The position numbers were made by a program, and so were the translations under genes. The notes under the pieces are model-generated. The model saw only the letters and a program-made list of their open reading frames with translations, did no database searches and was not told the DNA's origin. A stretch of 64,000 nucleotides of DNA, taken from R-RK-3 sp963834945. GTDB taxonomy: Bacteria; Pseudomonadota; Alphaproteobacteria; Rhizobiales; Rhodomicrobiaceae. This document shows positions 19,737-28,446 of this stretch, in pieces. The first letter of the stretch is position 1. Each line of letters begins with the position of its first letter. Where the stretch lies: contig CAWIDT010000011.1 of the NCBI GenBank assembly GCA_963834945.1, forward strand, positions 336,813 to 400,812, in the 5' to 3' direction.

Positions 19737-20210
19737 TCAGGACTCTAAATTGCGCTTGAGCCGCATTAACAGCGACATCAGCGTTTCCAGCTCGTCCAGC
19801 GTGAATTCCTGGATAGCCGACTCATATTCCAGGCGCGCAACGGGCATGGCGCGGAGAAACAAATTGCGCCCCTTCTGCGTGATCGATATTTCGACGGCGC
19901 GCTGATCGCGGGGCAGTGCGCGGCGCTTGACCAACCCCTCCTGCTCCATCTGCGTCAGCCATCGGCCGATGGTGGAGTGCGGAACCAGCGTGGCGTTGCT
20001 CAGCTCGCGAATGTTCATCGGGCCCCGCTGCGAGGTGACCAGCAGCACGCGCCACTGCTCGAATGTGAGCCCGATCGGTTGCAAGCGCTGCCCTAGGCGC
20101 TGATTCCATTTGGCGATCGATGTGTCCAGTAAATATGGAAGGGCATTAAGCGGATTCATGTTGGTCTTCGGCTGATCTATCGCAGCAGCCGCGGCCGCAT
20201 GGTCGTCCAT
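19737..20210 (-). CDS. MarR family transcriptional regulator
   Basis: A 157-residue winged-helix regulator. The central part, FEQWRVLLVTSQRGPMNIRELSNATLVPHSTIGRWLTQMEQEGLVKR, is the MarR helix-turn-helix and wing, and the wing contains RDQRAVEISITQKG. MarR proteins usually repress a divergent operon and are released by a phenolic or other small ligand. It is divergent from the 15-kb F420/hydantoinase block with a 250-base intergenic region containing a good inverted repeat, so it is the obvious candidate regulator of that block. The ligand is unknown. Confidence 0.85.
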   Translation of the reverse strand: MDDHAAAAAAIDQPKTNMNPLNALPYLLDTSIAKWNQRLGQRLQPIGLTFEQWRVLLVTSQRGPMNIRELSNATLVPHSTIGRWLTQMEQEGLVKRRALPRDQRAVEISITQKGRNLFLRAMPVARLEYESAIQEFTLDELETLMSLLMRLKRNLES

Positions 20211-20266
20211 GGGTGATTCCCTGCTTACGGATTCCGTCGCAGCTTACGCTACGTACACGCATTTGT

Positions 20267-20292
20267 TACAATTACCTCAAATCCTAATTGTA
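20267..20292. promoter_or_regulatory. candidate MarR operator (inverted repeat)
   Basis: TACAATTA at 20267–20274 and TAATTGTA at 20285–20292 form a perfect 8-base inverted repeat with a 10-base spacer, centred between the divergent MarR and LLM genes. Half-site centres are about 18 bases apart, somewhat wider than a classical MarR site. The whole intergenic region 20211–20463 is AT-richer than its surroundings and holds no gene. Confidence 0.45.
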
Positions 20293-20463
20293 GGGCACAA
20301 ATTTCAGCGTCGTATGAACAATTTCCATATGGTTATAATCAACCGGGCGAAACTTTTATTCCAAACGCAGCCAGGTTCGGGCGCCAAACCGGAAGATATA
20401 TATTAGCAGATGCGGTATGCTAGGTTATCGCTTCCTGAGTGAAAACAGTTATTTTTTGAGACC

Positions 20464-21543
20464 ATGCCAACAAAAGTCGGAATAATCTTTAAGTCATACG
20501 AACCGCTCCACCGCATTATGCATTATGCTAGCCGCGCCGAACAGGTGGGGCTTCAAGGCGGCTTCTGGATAGCGGAGGCTTATCATTGGTTCCGCCAATA
20601 TGGGCACGAGGCCAGAGGAGCGATGGTCACGCTCGCCGCAGCCGCGACAGTGACGAAGACCATCCCGATCGGCCTCAGCATCGGTTCGCCCTATATGCGC
20701 CACCCTACGATTCAGGCTTCCGAAGCCTGTGCGCTTGACGAACTGTCCGGCGGACGCTTCGTCATGGGTATGGGCGCAGGCAAGGTCGGCATCAACTATA
20801 TCGGCGTCGATCTGAAGCAGCAACCTCCAGTTAGGGTGCATCGGGAGGCCATCGAGATCTTCCGCAAGGTGGTCAAGGGCGAGCCCTACAGCTACCAAGG
20901 CGAGATGTTCACCTCGTCAATGCCGGGCATCGCGCCGGATCGCCGCTATCACCGTGATTATATCCCCGTTTGTATCGGCGCGACGGGACCGTTCATGCAA
21001 AAGCTCGCCGGAGAAATCGCCGATGGTCTGATGCTACCCGGGCTGACGTCACCGGGTTTCGTCAAAATCGCCATGAAAAATCTAGGCGAAGGCTTTGCCA
21101 GGGCCGGCAAGACCAAGCCCGCCGATTTTCCGGTCGGCGCGGTCATCCTGTCGAGCATTTCGCGCGATGGCCAGAAGGCCAAGGACGCCGCCCGGTCCTA
21201 TGCCGCCACCTACGTCGTGAACAAGGTCCGCAACATTCAGAATGACGAAATCCTGTCGAGTTCGGGCATCCCCGAGGATGAGCTCGCTCCGCTGCGCGCG
21301 CGGATTGCGTCCGGCAACGAGGATCTCACCGATCTCGTCACCGACAGCATGCTCAGCCGATTTGGGGTGGTGGCCGGAACGCCCGATGAAGCCGCCGAAA
21401 TCCTGCAAGGGCTGGTCGATGCCGGTCTCAATTTGCCGCTGATGGAACTGGTGGGTGAGGACGAGGCAGCGGTCCTGGACGCTATCGATCTGCTCGCCAG
21501 CGACGTTGTTCCGCAACTTCGGCCCGCTGGAGGCGCTGCATGA
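20464..21543 (+). CDS. LLM-class, probably F420-dependent oxidoreductase
   Basis: A luciferase-like TIM-barrel oxidoreductase of 359 residues resembling F420-dependent methylene-tetrahydromethanopterin reductases and related dehydrogenases: AEQVGLQGGFWIAEAYHW, IPIGLSIGSPYMRHPTIQASEACALDELSGGRFVMGMGAG and PVCIGATGPFMQKLAGEIADGLML. The presence of a full F420 pathway in the same gene block favours F420 over FMN as cofactor. It is first in the plus-strand block and its stop overlaps the next start (ATGA). The substrate is unknown; hydride transfer to or from a substrate of the hydantoinase pathway is an inference. Confidence 0.82.
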   Translation: MPTKVGIIFKSYEPLHRIMHYASRAEQVGLQGGFWIAEAYHWFRQYGHEARGAMVTLAAAATVTKTIPIGLSIGSPYMRHPTIQASEACALDELSGGRFVMGMGAGKVGINYIGVDLKQQPPVRVHREAIEIFRKVVKGEPYSYQGEMFTSSMPGIAPDRRYHRDYIPVCIGATGPFMQKLAGEIADGLMLPGLTSPGFVKIAMKNLGEGFARAGKTKPADFPVGAVILSSISRDGQKAKDAARSYAATYVVNKVRNIQNDEILSSSGIPEDELAPLRARIASGNEDLTDLVTDSMLSRFGVVAGTPDEAAEILQGLVDAGLNLPLMELVGEDEAAVLDAIDLLASDVVPQLRPAGGAA

Positions 21544-22484
21544 AGATCGGCGTAGTGGGATCGGGCGCCATGGGCTCGCTGTTCGGCGCCCGTCTGGTTG
21601 AATCCGGGGCGGATGTGGTGCTCGTGGATACGGACCGCCCGCATATCGAGGCGATGCGGGAACACGGGCTCGGCTTCGACGATAGCGGCGACTTTAGGCG
21701 CATCCAGGTCAAAGCTACCTCCGACCACGCCGAAGCCGGCCCCGTCGATATCATCATCTTCTTCGTCAAGCATCCGCATACGCGCCAGGCGATCCGCGAT
21801 GCGCGCCCGATGATGCACGACCGCACCTATGTCTGGACACCGCAAAACGGCGTCGGCAATGTCGAGCTGATCGCGGAAATCGTGCCGGAAAGCCGCATCG
21901 CGAAGGGGCTGACGAGTTCCACCTCGGTGGTGACCGCGCCTGGGAGCATCGTCAACAATTTCCGCGGCAGCACCGAAACCTTCATCTGGCCGGTGGATGG
22001 GGGCAGCCACCCGCCGCTCGCCGCGCTGGCCGAGTTGATGACCCATGCGGGCCTGCCCACCTACCTTGCCCCCGACATTGACTACCGCATCTGGCGCAAG
22101 CTCAGCGTCAACACCACGCTCACCGCGCTGACGGCGGCGGTCAACACCGCCATCGGGCCAATCGGCGAAAGCGAAGCGGGCCAGCGGCTGATGCGTGCCG
22201 TCGTCGAGGAGGTGGTCGCGGTGGCCAATGCCAAGGGCATTCCGCTGCAATTCGAAGACGGGTTCGGCTATGTCGAGGAGCTGCGCGAAAAGGCGTTCGA
22301 GCATATCGGCTCGACCACGATGGACATGCAGGCGAAGCGGCCCACCGAGATCGAGGCGATGAACGGCGCCGTGGCGCGGGAAGGCCAGCGGCTGAACGTC
22401 CCGACGCCCGCGAACGCCGTGGTTGCGGATATCATCCGCATCCTCGAAGCCACGCGCGCAAACCGGCTGCCGAAGCCGATCTGA
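21540..22484 (+). CDS. ketopantoate reductase family (PanE/ApbA-like) dehydrogenase
   Basis: The N-terminal Rossmann motif GVVGSGAMGSLFGARLVESG binds NADP(H); the central KHPHTRQAIRDARP and the C-terminal WRKLSVNTTLTALTA with conserved Lys and Asn, and the ERxxxEI-like PTEIEAMNG block match the ApbA_C domain. Family members reduce 2-oxo acids such as ketopantoate to the hydroxy acid. Because it is translationally coupled to the LLM gene and sits in a catabolic block, a role in interconverting a 2-oxo/2-hydroxy acid intermediate is more likely than pantothenate synthesis. Confidence 0.8.
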   Translation: MKIGVVGSGAMGSLFGARLVESGADVVLVDTDRPHIEAMREHGLGFDDSGDFRRIQVKATSDHAEAGPVDIIIFFVKHPHTRQAIRDARPMMHDRTYVWTPQNGVGNVELIAEIVPESRIAKGLTSSTSVVTAPGSIVNNFRGSTETFIWPVDGGSHPPLAALAELMTHAGLPTYLAPDIDYRIWRKLSVNTTLTALTAAVNTAIGPIGESEAGQRLMRAVVEEVVAVANAKGIPLQFEDGFGYVEELREKAFEHIGSTTMDMQAKRPTEIEAMNGAVAREGQRLNVPTPANAVVADIIRILEATRANRLPKPI

Positions 22485-22549
22485 CGACATGTTGATCCTG
22501 GCATAGGATTGGCGCGATAAACTCCTTTGATTCCTCTGCCGGAGAGCCG

Positions 22550-24682
22550 ATGGGCATTGCGCTTGGCATCGATGTTGGCGGCACCTTTACCGATTTTCTG
22601 GAAATCGGCGGGACTGAGGGCGCTCGCGTCGTAAAGGTTCCGTCAATGCCCGCCGAGCCAGCAGGAAGCGTCATGAGAGGCTTGACGCTGCTGGCGGGCG
22701 GCGACGGCAGGCTGCCCGCCTATATGGCTGGCGTGGAGCTGATCGTGCATGGAACGACGATCACGACAAATGCCATCCTCACGCACCGCCATGCCCGGAC
22801 GGGCTATGTCACCACCAAGGGCTTTCGCGACATTCTGAATTCGCGCCGCGGCTTGAAGCGCAACGCCTTTACCGCGAAGGAAGCGCCCCCAGAGCCGATC
22901 GTGCCGCAATATCTGGTCCGCACCGTCGACGAGCGGCTCGACAAATCCGGTGCGGTGATCCGGCCGCTGAACGAGGAGGACGTGTACAAGGCGGCGGCCC
23001 ATTTCCGCCGCGAGGGCATCGAAGCTATTGCGGTGTGCACGATGTTCTCCTTCGTCAATCCGGTACATGAGCGGCGGATCAAGGCGCTGCTGCATGAGGA
23101 ACTGCCTGGCGTCTACGTGACGGCATCGCATGAAGTGCTGCCGCAGCTCCGCTTTTATGAGCGCGGCTCGACCACAGTGTTCAATGCCTGCGTCGGTCCC
23201 TTGCTGCGCGGCTATATCGGCGAGCTTCTGGAGCGGCTGAATGAGAGCGGGTTTTGCGGACGCTTTCTCACCATGCAATCGAATGGCGGCGTCATGCCGC
23301 CCGAGGCGGTGTTGCAGTCGGCGGCCAGCACGTTGCTATCCGGCCCGGCGAGCGCACCGGTGGCGGGCCTGTTGTTCGCCAAGCCTTACTGGATCCCGAA
23401 CCTCATCACAGTCGATATGGGCGGCACAAGCTTCGATGTATGTCTGATCCGCGACGGACGTCCGGCGGTGACGAGCCAGTCCGAGGTCGCGGAATATGCG
23501 CTGGCGCTGCCCGCGCTCGACATCAACGCGATCGGAGCGGGCGGCGGCAGCATCGCTAAGGTCACGGGCGGATTGCTCGAGGTCGGCCCAGAGAGCGCGG
23601 GTGCCACGCCGGGCCCGGCCTGCTATGGCGAGGGCGGCACTTTGCCGACTGTCACCGACGCCAACCTCGTGCTCGGCTATCTCAACCCGGACAATTTCCT
23701 CGGCGGCGAAAAGCCATTGAACGCAAGCGCGGCGGCGCGCGCCGTGGAGACGAGCATCGCCGGACCGCTCGGCCTTTCGGTCGCCGAAGCAGCTCTCGGC
23801 ATTGTGCGGGTGGTGGACGCGAAGATGGCCGATGGCGTGCGGGCGGTGTCGGTGGCGCGAGGCTTCGATCCTCGGGAGGCATGCCTCGTCGCGGCGGGGG
23901 GTGCCGGACCGTTGCACGCCTGCGGCATCGCCGACGAGCTTGGCATGGAGCTGATCCTGGTGCCCCGCGCCTCTTCGGTGTTCTGCGCTACGGGCATGCT
24001 GGCCACCGATCTGCGCCAGGATGTGGTCCGTCACGCGCCGATCAGGCTGAGCGAGGGTACGCGAGCGGTTGCCGCGCTGAATACGATGCGCGGCGACATG
24101 CTGCGCGCCGGCGAACAGATCCTCGCCGGCCAGGACGCCGCGCCAGAAAATCGCGCGCTGGAATTTTCAGCCGAGATGCTGTTCGAGGGTCAGTTCAACA
24201 CCATCGAAACCCGGCTGCCCATGCTCGACGCGGCGGCAGTCAGCACGTCCGATCTCGCGGCCGCGCGGGCCGCATTCGTCACCGCGCACCGGCAGATCTA
24301 CGGGTACGTCCTGGAAGGGGAGCCGGTCGAGATCCGTTCCCTGCGGCTGGCGGTGATCGGACGCACGGTCCCACCGCAGTTCCCGGTGCTCGACATGGCG
24401 ACATCGCCGGCCGAAGCAGCCCTGAAAGGCGCGCGGGACGCCTGGTTCGACAATGCCTTCCGCGAAATCGCGGTGTATGACGGCGCGCGCTTCCTGGGGG
24501 GCCATATCGTCGATGGGCCGGCCCTGGTCGAACATGCGACGACCACCGTCAAAATTGCGCCCGGCTGGCGCGCCTGCGTCGACGAGATCGGCAATTTGTT
24601 GATGTGGAGCCATGTGCAGACGCTCGACGAGGCCATTGCCCGGCTGCAGGAGCCAGGCCAAGATCAAGAGCGGCGGGGCTAA
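22550..24682 (+). CDS. hydantoinase/oxoprolinase family protein, subunit A
   Basis: An ATP-dependent amidohydrolase or carboxylase subunit. The N-terminal GIDVGGTFTDFLEI and internal VDMGGTSFDVCLI are the two ASKHA-type phosphate-binding loops, and GAGGGSIAKV and VAAGGAGPLHACGIADELG follow. The family includes N-methylhydantoinase A, 5-oxoprolinase, acetone and acetophenone carboxylase; 710 residues is normal. It is paired with the B subunit six bases downstream and with an importer, which indicates uptake and hydrolysis or carboxylation of an external cyclic amide or ketone. The substrate cannot be assigned. Confidence 0.88.
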   Translation: MGIALGIDVGGTFTDFLEIGGTEGARVVKVPSMPAEPAGSVMRGLTLLAGGDGRLPAYMAGVELIVHGTTITTNAILTHRHARTGYVTTKGFRDILNSRRGLKRNAFTAKEAPPEPIVPQYLVRTVDERLDKSGAVIRPLNEEDVYKAAAHFRREGIEAIAVCTMFSFVNPVHERRIKALLHEELPGVYVTASHEVLPQLRFYERGSTTVFNACVGPLLRGYIGELLERLNESGFCGRFLTMQSNGGVMPPEAVLQSAASTLLSGPASAPVAGLLFAKPYWIPNLITVDMGGTSFDVCLIRDGRPAVTSQSEVAEYALALPALDINAIGAGGGSIAKVTGGLLEVGPESAGATPGPACYGEGGTLPTVTDANLVLGYLNPDNFLGGEKPLNASAAARAVETSIAGPLGLSVAEAALGIVRVVDAKMADGVRAVSVARGFDPREACLVAAGGAGPLHACGIADELGMELILVPRASSVFCATGMLATDLRQDVVRHAPIRLSEGTRAVAALNTMRGDMLRAGEQILAGQDAAPENRALEFSAEMLFEGQFNTIETRLPMLDAAAVSTSDLAAARAAFVTAHRQIYGYVLEGEPVEIRSLRLAVIGRTVPPQFPVLDMATSPAEAALKGARDAWFDNAFREIAVYDGARFLGGHIVDGPALVEHATTTVKIAPGWRACVDEIGNLLMWSHVQTLDEAIARLQEPGQDQERRG

Positions 24683-24688
24683 AGGAGC

Positions 24689-26461
24689 ATGGGCACGTTC
24701 GCCAGATCAGCGTCGAATGGCTCCGATCTCGATCCGGTGCTGACTGCCATCATCCGCAACCGGCTGGCGGCGATCGCCGAGGAGATGGCGCAGACGCTTA
24801 TGATGACGTCGCGCTCGAGCATTTTCGCGGAGGCGCGCGATTTCGTCACGGGGATCTGCGACGCGCGGGGTCGCCTGCTGGCGCAGAGCCGCTATTTCCC
24901 CGGCTTCGCCTGTGCGCTGCCCTATCTGATGCCCGCCGTCCTTGGCAAATATGAGGGGCAGCTCTCCGAGGGCGATGTCATCATCACCAACGACCCATAT
25001 CAGGGGAATAGCCATCTGCCCGACATGAATGTGATGAAACCCGTCTTCGCGGGCGGCGAGCCGCGCTTCTGGGCTATCGCCAAGGGGCACATGGCCGACA
25101 TCGGCGGTGCGGGGGTCGCGGGCTATGATCCGCAAGCGGAAACCGTCTGGGACGAGGGCGTCATCGTGCCGCCGTCGAAGCTTTACGTTCGGGGCGAATT
25201 GCAGGCCGATTTCCTGGCGTTGATCCTGAAGCAGCTCAAGCTGCCGGACATCGTGCGCGGCGACATCATGTGCGAGGTGGGTGGCGTCAATATCGGCGAA
25301 CGCGGGCTGCTTGCACTGATGGGGCGCTATGGAAGGGAGACGGTCGAGCAGCATATCGAGGCCTATCTGGCTGCGTCAGAGCGGCATATGCGGGCCAAGA
25401 TCGAAGCGATCCCGAATGGCGTCTATAGCGGCGAAAGAGCCATTGACGATGATGTCGCCAGCGGCGAGCCGCTAACCATCCGCGTGGACCTCACCGTCAA
25501 CGGCGGCGAAGCGGTCTTCGATTTCAGCCGCAGCGACCCGCAAAGCCCGCGCTATATGAACTCCACCGATGCCTTCACGCGCTCCATGGCGACGCTCACC
25601 CTGTTCGCCACGCTGGAGCACGAGGAAAGCAATCACGGCTCGGTGCGGCCGATCAGCTTCGTCAACCCGCAAGGGCTTTGCACCAACGCCGCGTTCCCGG
25701 CCTCGACGGTGCTGGCCACCTGCTCAATGGCCGAATGCGTGCAGGAGGCGGTGCAACTGGCGCTCGCGCAAGCGGTGCCCGACAAGGTCGCGGCGCCGAG
25801 CACGAAACTGATTTTCCCGCTGATCGCCTATATCCATCCCGAAAAAAACCGGCTGGATGTTAATGTGGACTTCTTTTTCCGCTGCAATGCTTCCGGCGGG
25901 ACGCTGGGCTTCGACGGCTGGGAACAGGGCGGTCCGGCGCAGGAAATGGGGATGGGACGCTGTCCCGACCCGGAGATCCACGAAATGACCCATCCGGTGC
26001 GCATCGAGCGCTTCGAGCAGGAAATCGACAGCGCCGGCGCGGGCGAATTTCGCGGCGGCAACGGCCATGTCTACCGGGTAAAGCATCTGGTGGCGAGCGA
26101 GAGGGCGACGGTGTTCGGCTCGGGCGTCAAGCCGCATGCGGCGCCGAGCGGTCTTTTCGGCGGCTGCACGCCGGAGCCGAGCAGCTTCCTGATAGAGCGG
26201 GCCGGCGGCGGGCGGGAGGCCATCCCTCTCAACAGCTTCTTTACTGTCGGCGCGGGCGATGTCATCGAACTGCGTGAAATGGGCGGACCTGGCTTCGGCG
26301 ATCCGATGCGGCGCGATCCCGGACGCGTCGCGCGTGATGTGCGGGACGGTTATGTGTCCGCCGCGATGGCCCGCGATACTTACGGCGTCGGGCTGGATGC
26401 GGACGGCGCCGTCGATGAGGACGCCACGCGCCTGCTGCGCCGGGAGCCCGATGCGCAATGA
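24689..26461 (+). CDS. hydantoinase B/oxoprolinase family protein, subunit B
   Basis: The 590-residue partner of the preceding A subunit. Recognisable blocks are SRSSIFAEARDFVTGICDARG, DVIITNDPYQGNSHLPDM, MADIGG, FDFSRSDPQSP and the Gly-rich C-terminus GGNGHVYRVKHL and MGGPGFGDPMRRDP. It shares operon spacing with subunit A (six bases) and overlaps the permease start (ATGA). Together the subunits form the ATP-dependent enzyme. Confidence 0.88.
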   Translation: MGTFARSASNGSDLDPVLTAIIRNRLAAIAEEMAQTLMMTSRSSIFAEARDFVTGICDARGRLLAQSRYFPGFACALPYLMPAVLGKYEGQLSEGDVIITNDPYQGNSHLPDMNVMKPVFAGGEPRFWAIAKGHMADIGGAGVAGYDPQAETVWDEGVIVPPSKLYVRGELQADFLALILKQLKLPDIVRGDIMCEVGGVNIGERGLLALMGRYGRETVEQHIEAYLAASERHMRAKIEAIPNGVYSGERAIDDDVASGEPLTIRVDLTVNGGEAVFDFSRSDPQSPRYMNSTDAFTRSMATLTLFATLEHEESNHGSVRPISFVNPQGLCTNAAFPASTVLATCSMAECVQEAVQLALAQAVPDKVAAPSTKLIFPLIAYIHPEKNRLDVNVDFFFRCNASGGTLGFDGWEQGGPAQEMGMGRCPDPEIHEMTHPVRIERFEQEIDSAGAGEFRGGNGHVYRVKHLVASERATVFGSGVKPHAAPSGLFGGCTPEPSSFLIERAGGGREAIPLNSFFTVGAGDVIELREMGGPGFGDPMRRDPGRVARDVRDGYVSAAMARDTYGVGLDADGAVDEDATRLLRREPDAQ

Positions 26462-27429
26462 GCGAGGCCAGTTACAACGCGGCGCCCGCACTGGCGGGGC
26501 GGCTCTTGCGCAATTGGGACCGTGCCGTCGTGCCGCTGATCTTCCTGGTGATGGTGCTCGCCTTCTTCGCCGCCGATCCGAATTATCTTTCCGCGACCAA
26601 CATCATCAATGTGCTCAACCAGGTCTCGATCCTTGCGGTCGTGGCTGTCGGGGCGAGCGTGGTGATCTTTGCGGGCGGATTCGACCTCTCGGCGGGGGCG
26701 ATCGTGGCGCTGTCCGGGGTCGTCGGCGCGCTCACCATGGAGCAGACCGGGAGCATTCCGCTCGCAGTCCTGGCGGGAATCGGGGCGGGACTGGCCGTAG
26801 GGTTGGTGAACGGCTTTGTCGTTGGCTATCTGAATGTCTCGCCGCTGATCGTGACGCTCGGCTCGCTCAACATCGCGCGCGGTCTGGCGCTGATCTTCTC
26901 CGGCGGCACCGCGATCTACAGCTTTCCGTCCTCATACACCAATTTCGGCACATCGCGGCTTCTTGGCCTGCCGACGCTGGCCATCATCGCGTTTCTGGTC
27001 TTCCTCGCCATGGCGCTGATCATCCGCTTTACCCCATTCGGCCTTTATCTCTACGCGGTCGGTGGCAATCCCCGGGCGGCAAAAATCTCCGGCATCGACG
27101 TGGCCGCGATGCGGATGATCGCCTTCGGCATTTCCGGCGCGACCTGCGGATTGGCGGGAATGCTGCTCGCGGCGCGCACCGGCGGCGGCGAGCCGGCGGC
27201 GGGGGTGCTCTATGAGCTGGAGGCGATCGCGGCGGTCATTCTGGGCGGTGCCGCGCTGCATGGCGGTGAGGGGCACCTCTGGCGCTCGATGATGGGTATC
27301 CTGCTGCTCGGCGCGCTTGGGAACGGCTTGAACATCATCGGTATACATCCCCATTGGAAGGGTGTAGCCATCGGCACAATACTTGTAAGCGCCGCCTCAC
27401 TCGATGCAATCAAGAGACGAACGCAGTAA
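26458..27429 (+). CDS. ABC transporter permease, ribose/autoinducer-type
   Basis: A hydrophobic protein of 323 residues with roughly eight to ten transmembrane segments of the RbsC/AraH (BPD_transp_2) family. Diagnostic segments are FDLSAGAIVALSGV, GLVNGFVVGYLNVSPLIVTLGSLNIARG and YAVGGNPRAAKISGID. It belongs to the inner-membrane pore of the importer encoded with the two following genes. The start overlaps the end of subunit B by four bases, so translation is coupled. Confidence 0.88.
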   Translation: MSEASYNAAPALAGRLLRNWDRAVVPLIFLVMVLAFFAADPNYLSATNIINVLNQVSILAVVAVGASVVIFAGGFDLSAGAIVALSGVVGALTMEQTGSIPLAVLAGIGAGLAVGLVNGFVVGYLNVSPLIVTLGSLNIARGLALIFSGGTAIYSFPSSYTNFGTSRLLGLPTLAIIAFLVFLAMALIIRFTPFGLYLYAVGGNPRAAKISGIDVAAMRMIAFGISGATCGLAGMLLAARTGGGEPAAGVLYELEAIAAVILGGAALHGGEGHLWRSMMGILLLGALGNGLNIIGIHPHWKGVAIGTILVSAASLDAIKRRTQ

Positions 27430-27459
27430 TCATTTGATTATGAGTACAGGGAGACCATT

Positions 27460-28440
27460 ATGAATAAGGGGACTTTCTTCGTTGCCGTCGCGGCTCTCGG
27501 GGCTTTGCTGACCCATGCGCCACTCGACGACGTAGCCGCGCAGGACAAAAAATTCAAGGTCGGTATTTCGCTGCCGGAATCGCAGAACCCATTTTATGTC
27601 GTCATGGGCAAATCGATCGTGAAGACCTTCGAGGCGAACGGCATCGAGCCGACGCTGCTGATGGCCAGCGCCGACGTCAACGAACAGGTGTCGCAGATCA
27701 ACGATTTGATCGCCGCCAAGGTCGATGCGATCCTGGTTTCCCCCGCCAACACCGAAGGACCGGCGCCCGCGCTGAAAGCAGCGCACGACGCGGGCATTCC
27801 GCTATTCATGATCGCTCGCACGCTCGACCCGAAATATAAGGACCTCTGGAAGACCTATGTCGGCTTCGACTATGTCAAGGTCGGCCAGATGAAGGGCAAA
27901 TGGGTGGTCGATAATCTGAAGCCCGGCAAGATCGCCATGCTAAACGGCCCCGCCGGCGCGCTGGTCAGCGTCAACATGGAAAAGGGCTTTAAGGACGTGG
28001 TGGAAAAGGCCGGCTTCCAGGTGGTGTGGGCGCAGAACTCGGTGCAGACCCGCGAAAACGGCCTGAAGCTGGCTGAAGACGCGCTTGTCTCCCAGCCCGA
28101 TCTCGTCGCCATCTATGCCATGAACGACGATCTGGCGCTCGGTGCGGCGCAGGCGGTAAAGGCCGCCGACAAGACCGGCAAGGTGGCCACGCTCGGCATG
28201 AACGGCTCGCCGCCCGCGCTTGCGGCGGTCCACAATGGCGATCTCAGCATGACGATCCTGCTCGATCCGGTCGGTTGGGGAAAAAGCGCGGCGCAGATGG
28301 TCTCCGACTATCTGAAATCCGGCAAACAGCCGAGCGAACTCTTTGAGCCCTTCGTTCCTGAGGTGATCTCTCAGGCCAATGCCTATGAGAAGATCCCAGA
28401 GCCCTTGCGCGAAAAGCTGGGCGTGAAGCCGAGGAGCTGA
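27460..28440 (+). CDS. periplasmic substrate-binding protein of sugar-type ABC importer
   Basis: A signal peptide (MNKGTFFVAVAALGALLTHA, cleavage likely near VAAQ) precedes a type 1 periplasmic-binding fold: KVGISLPESQNPFYVVMGKSI, DAILVSPANTEGPAPALKAAHDAGIPLFMIART, AIYAMNDDLALGAAQAVKAA. This is the RbsB-like arrangement of two lobes. Such proteins bind sugars but also AI-2, purines and other small polar molecules; here the neighbouring hydantoinase suggests a cyclic amide or sugar-like heterocycle. Third-base usage matches its neighbours. Confidence 0.86.
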   Translation: MNKGTFFVAVAALGALLTHAPLDDVAAQDKKFKVGISLPESQNPFYVVMGKSIVKTFEANGIEPTLLMASADVNEQVSQINDLIAAKVDAILVSPANTEGPAPALKAAHDAGIPLFMIARTLDPKYKDLWKTYVGFDYVKVGQMKGKWVVDNLKPGKIAMLNGPAGALVSVNMEKGFKDVVEKAGFQVVWAQNSVQTRENGLKLAEDALVSQPDLVAIYAMNDDLALGAAQAVKAADKTGKVATLGMNGSPPALAAVHNGDLSMTILLDPVGWGKSAAQMVSDYLKSGKQPSELFEPFVPEVISQANAYEKIPEPLREKLGVKPRS

Positions 28441-28446
28441 GGCGTC

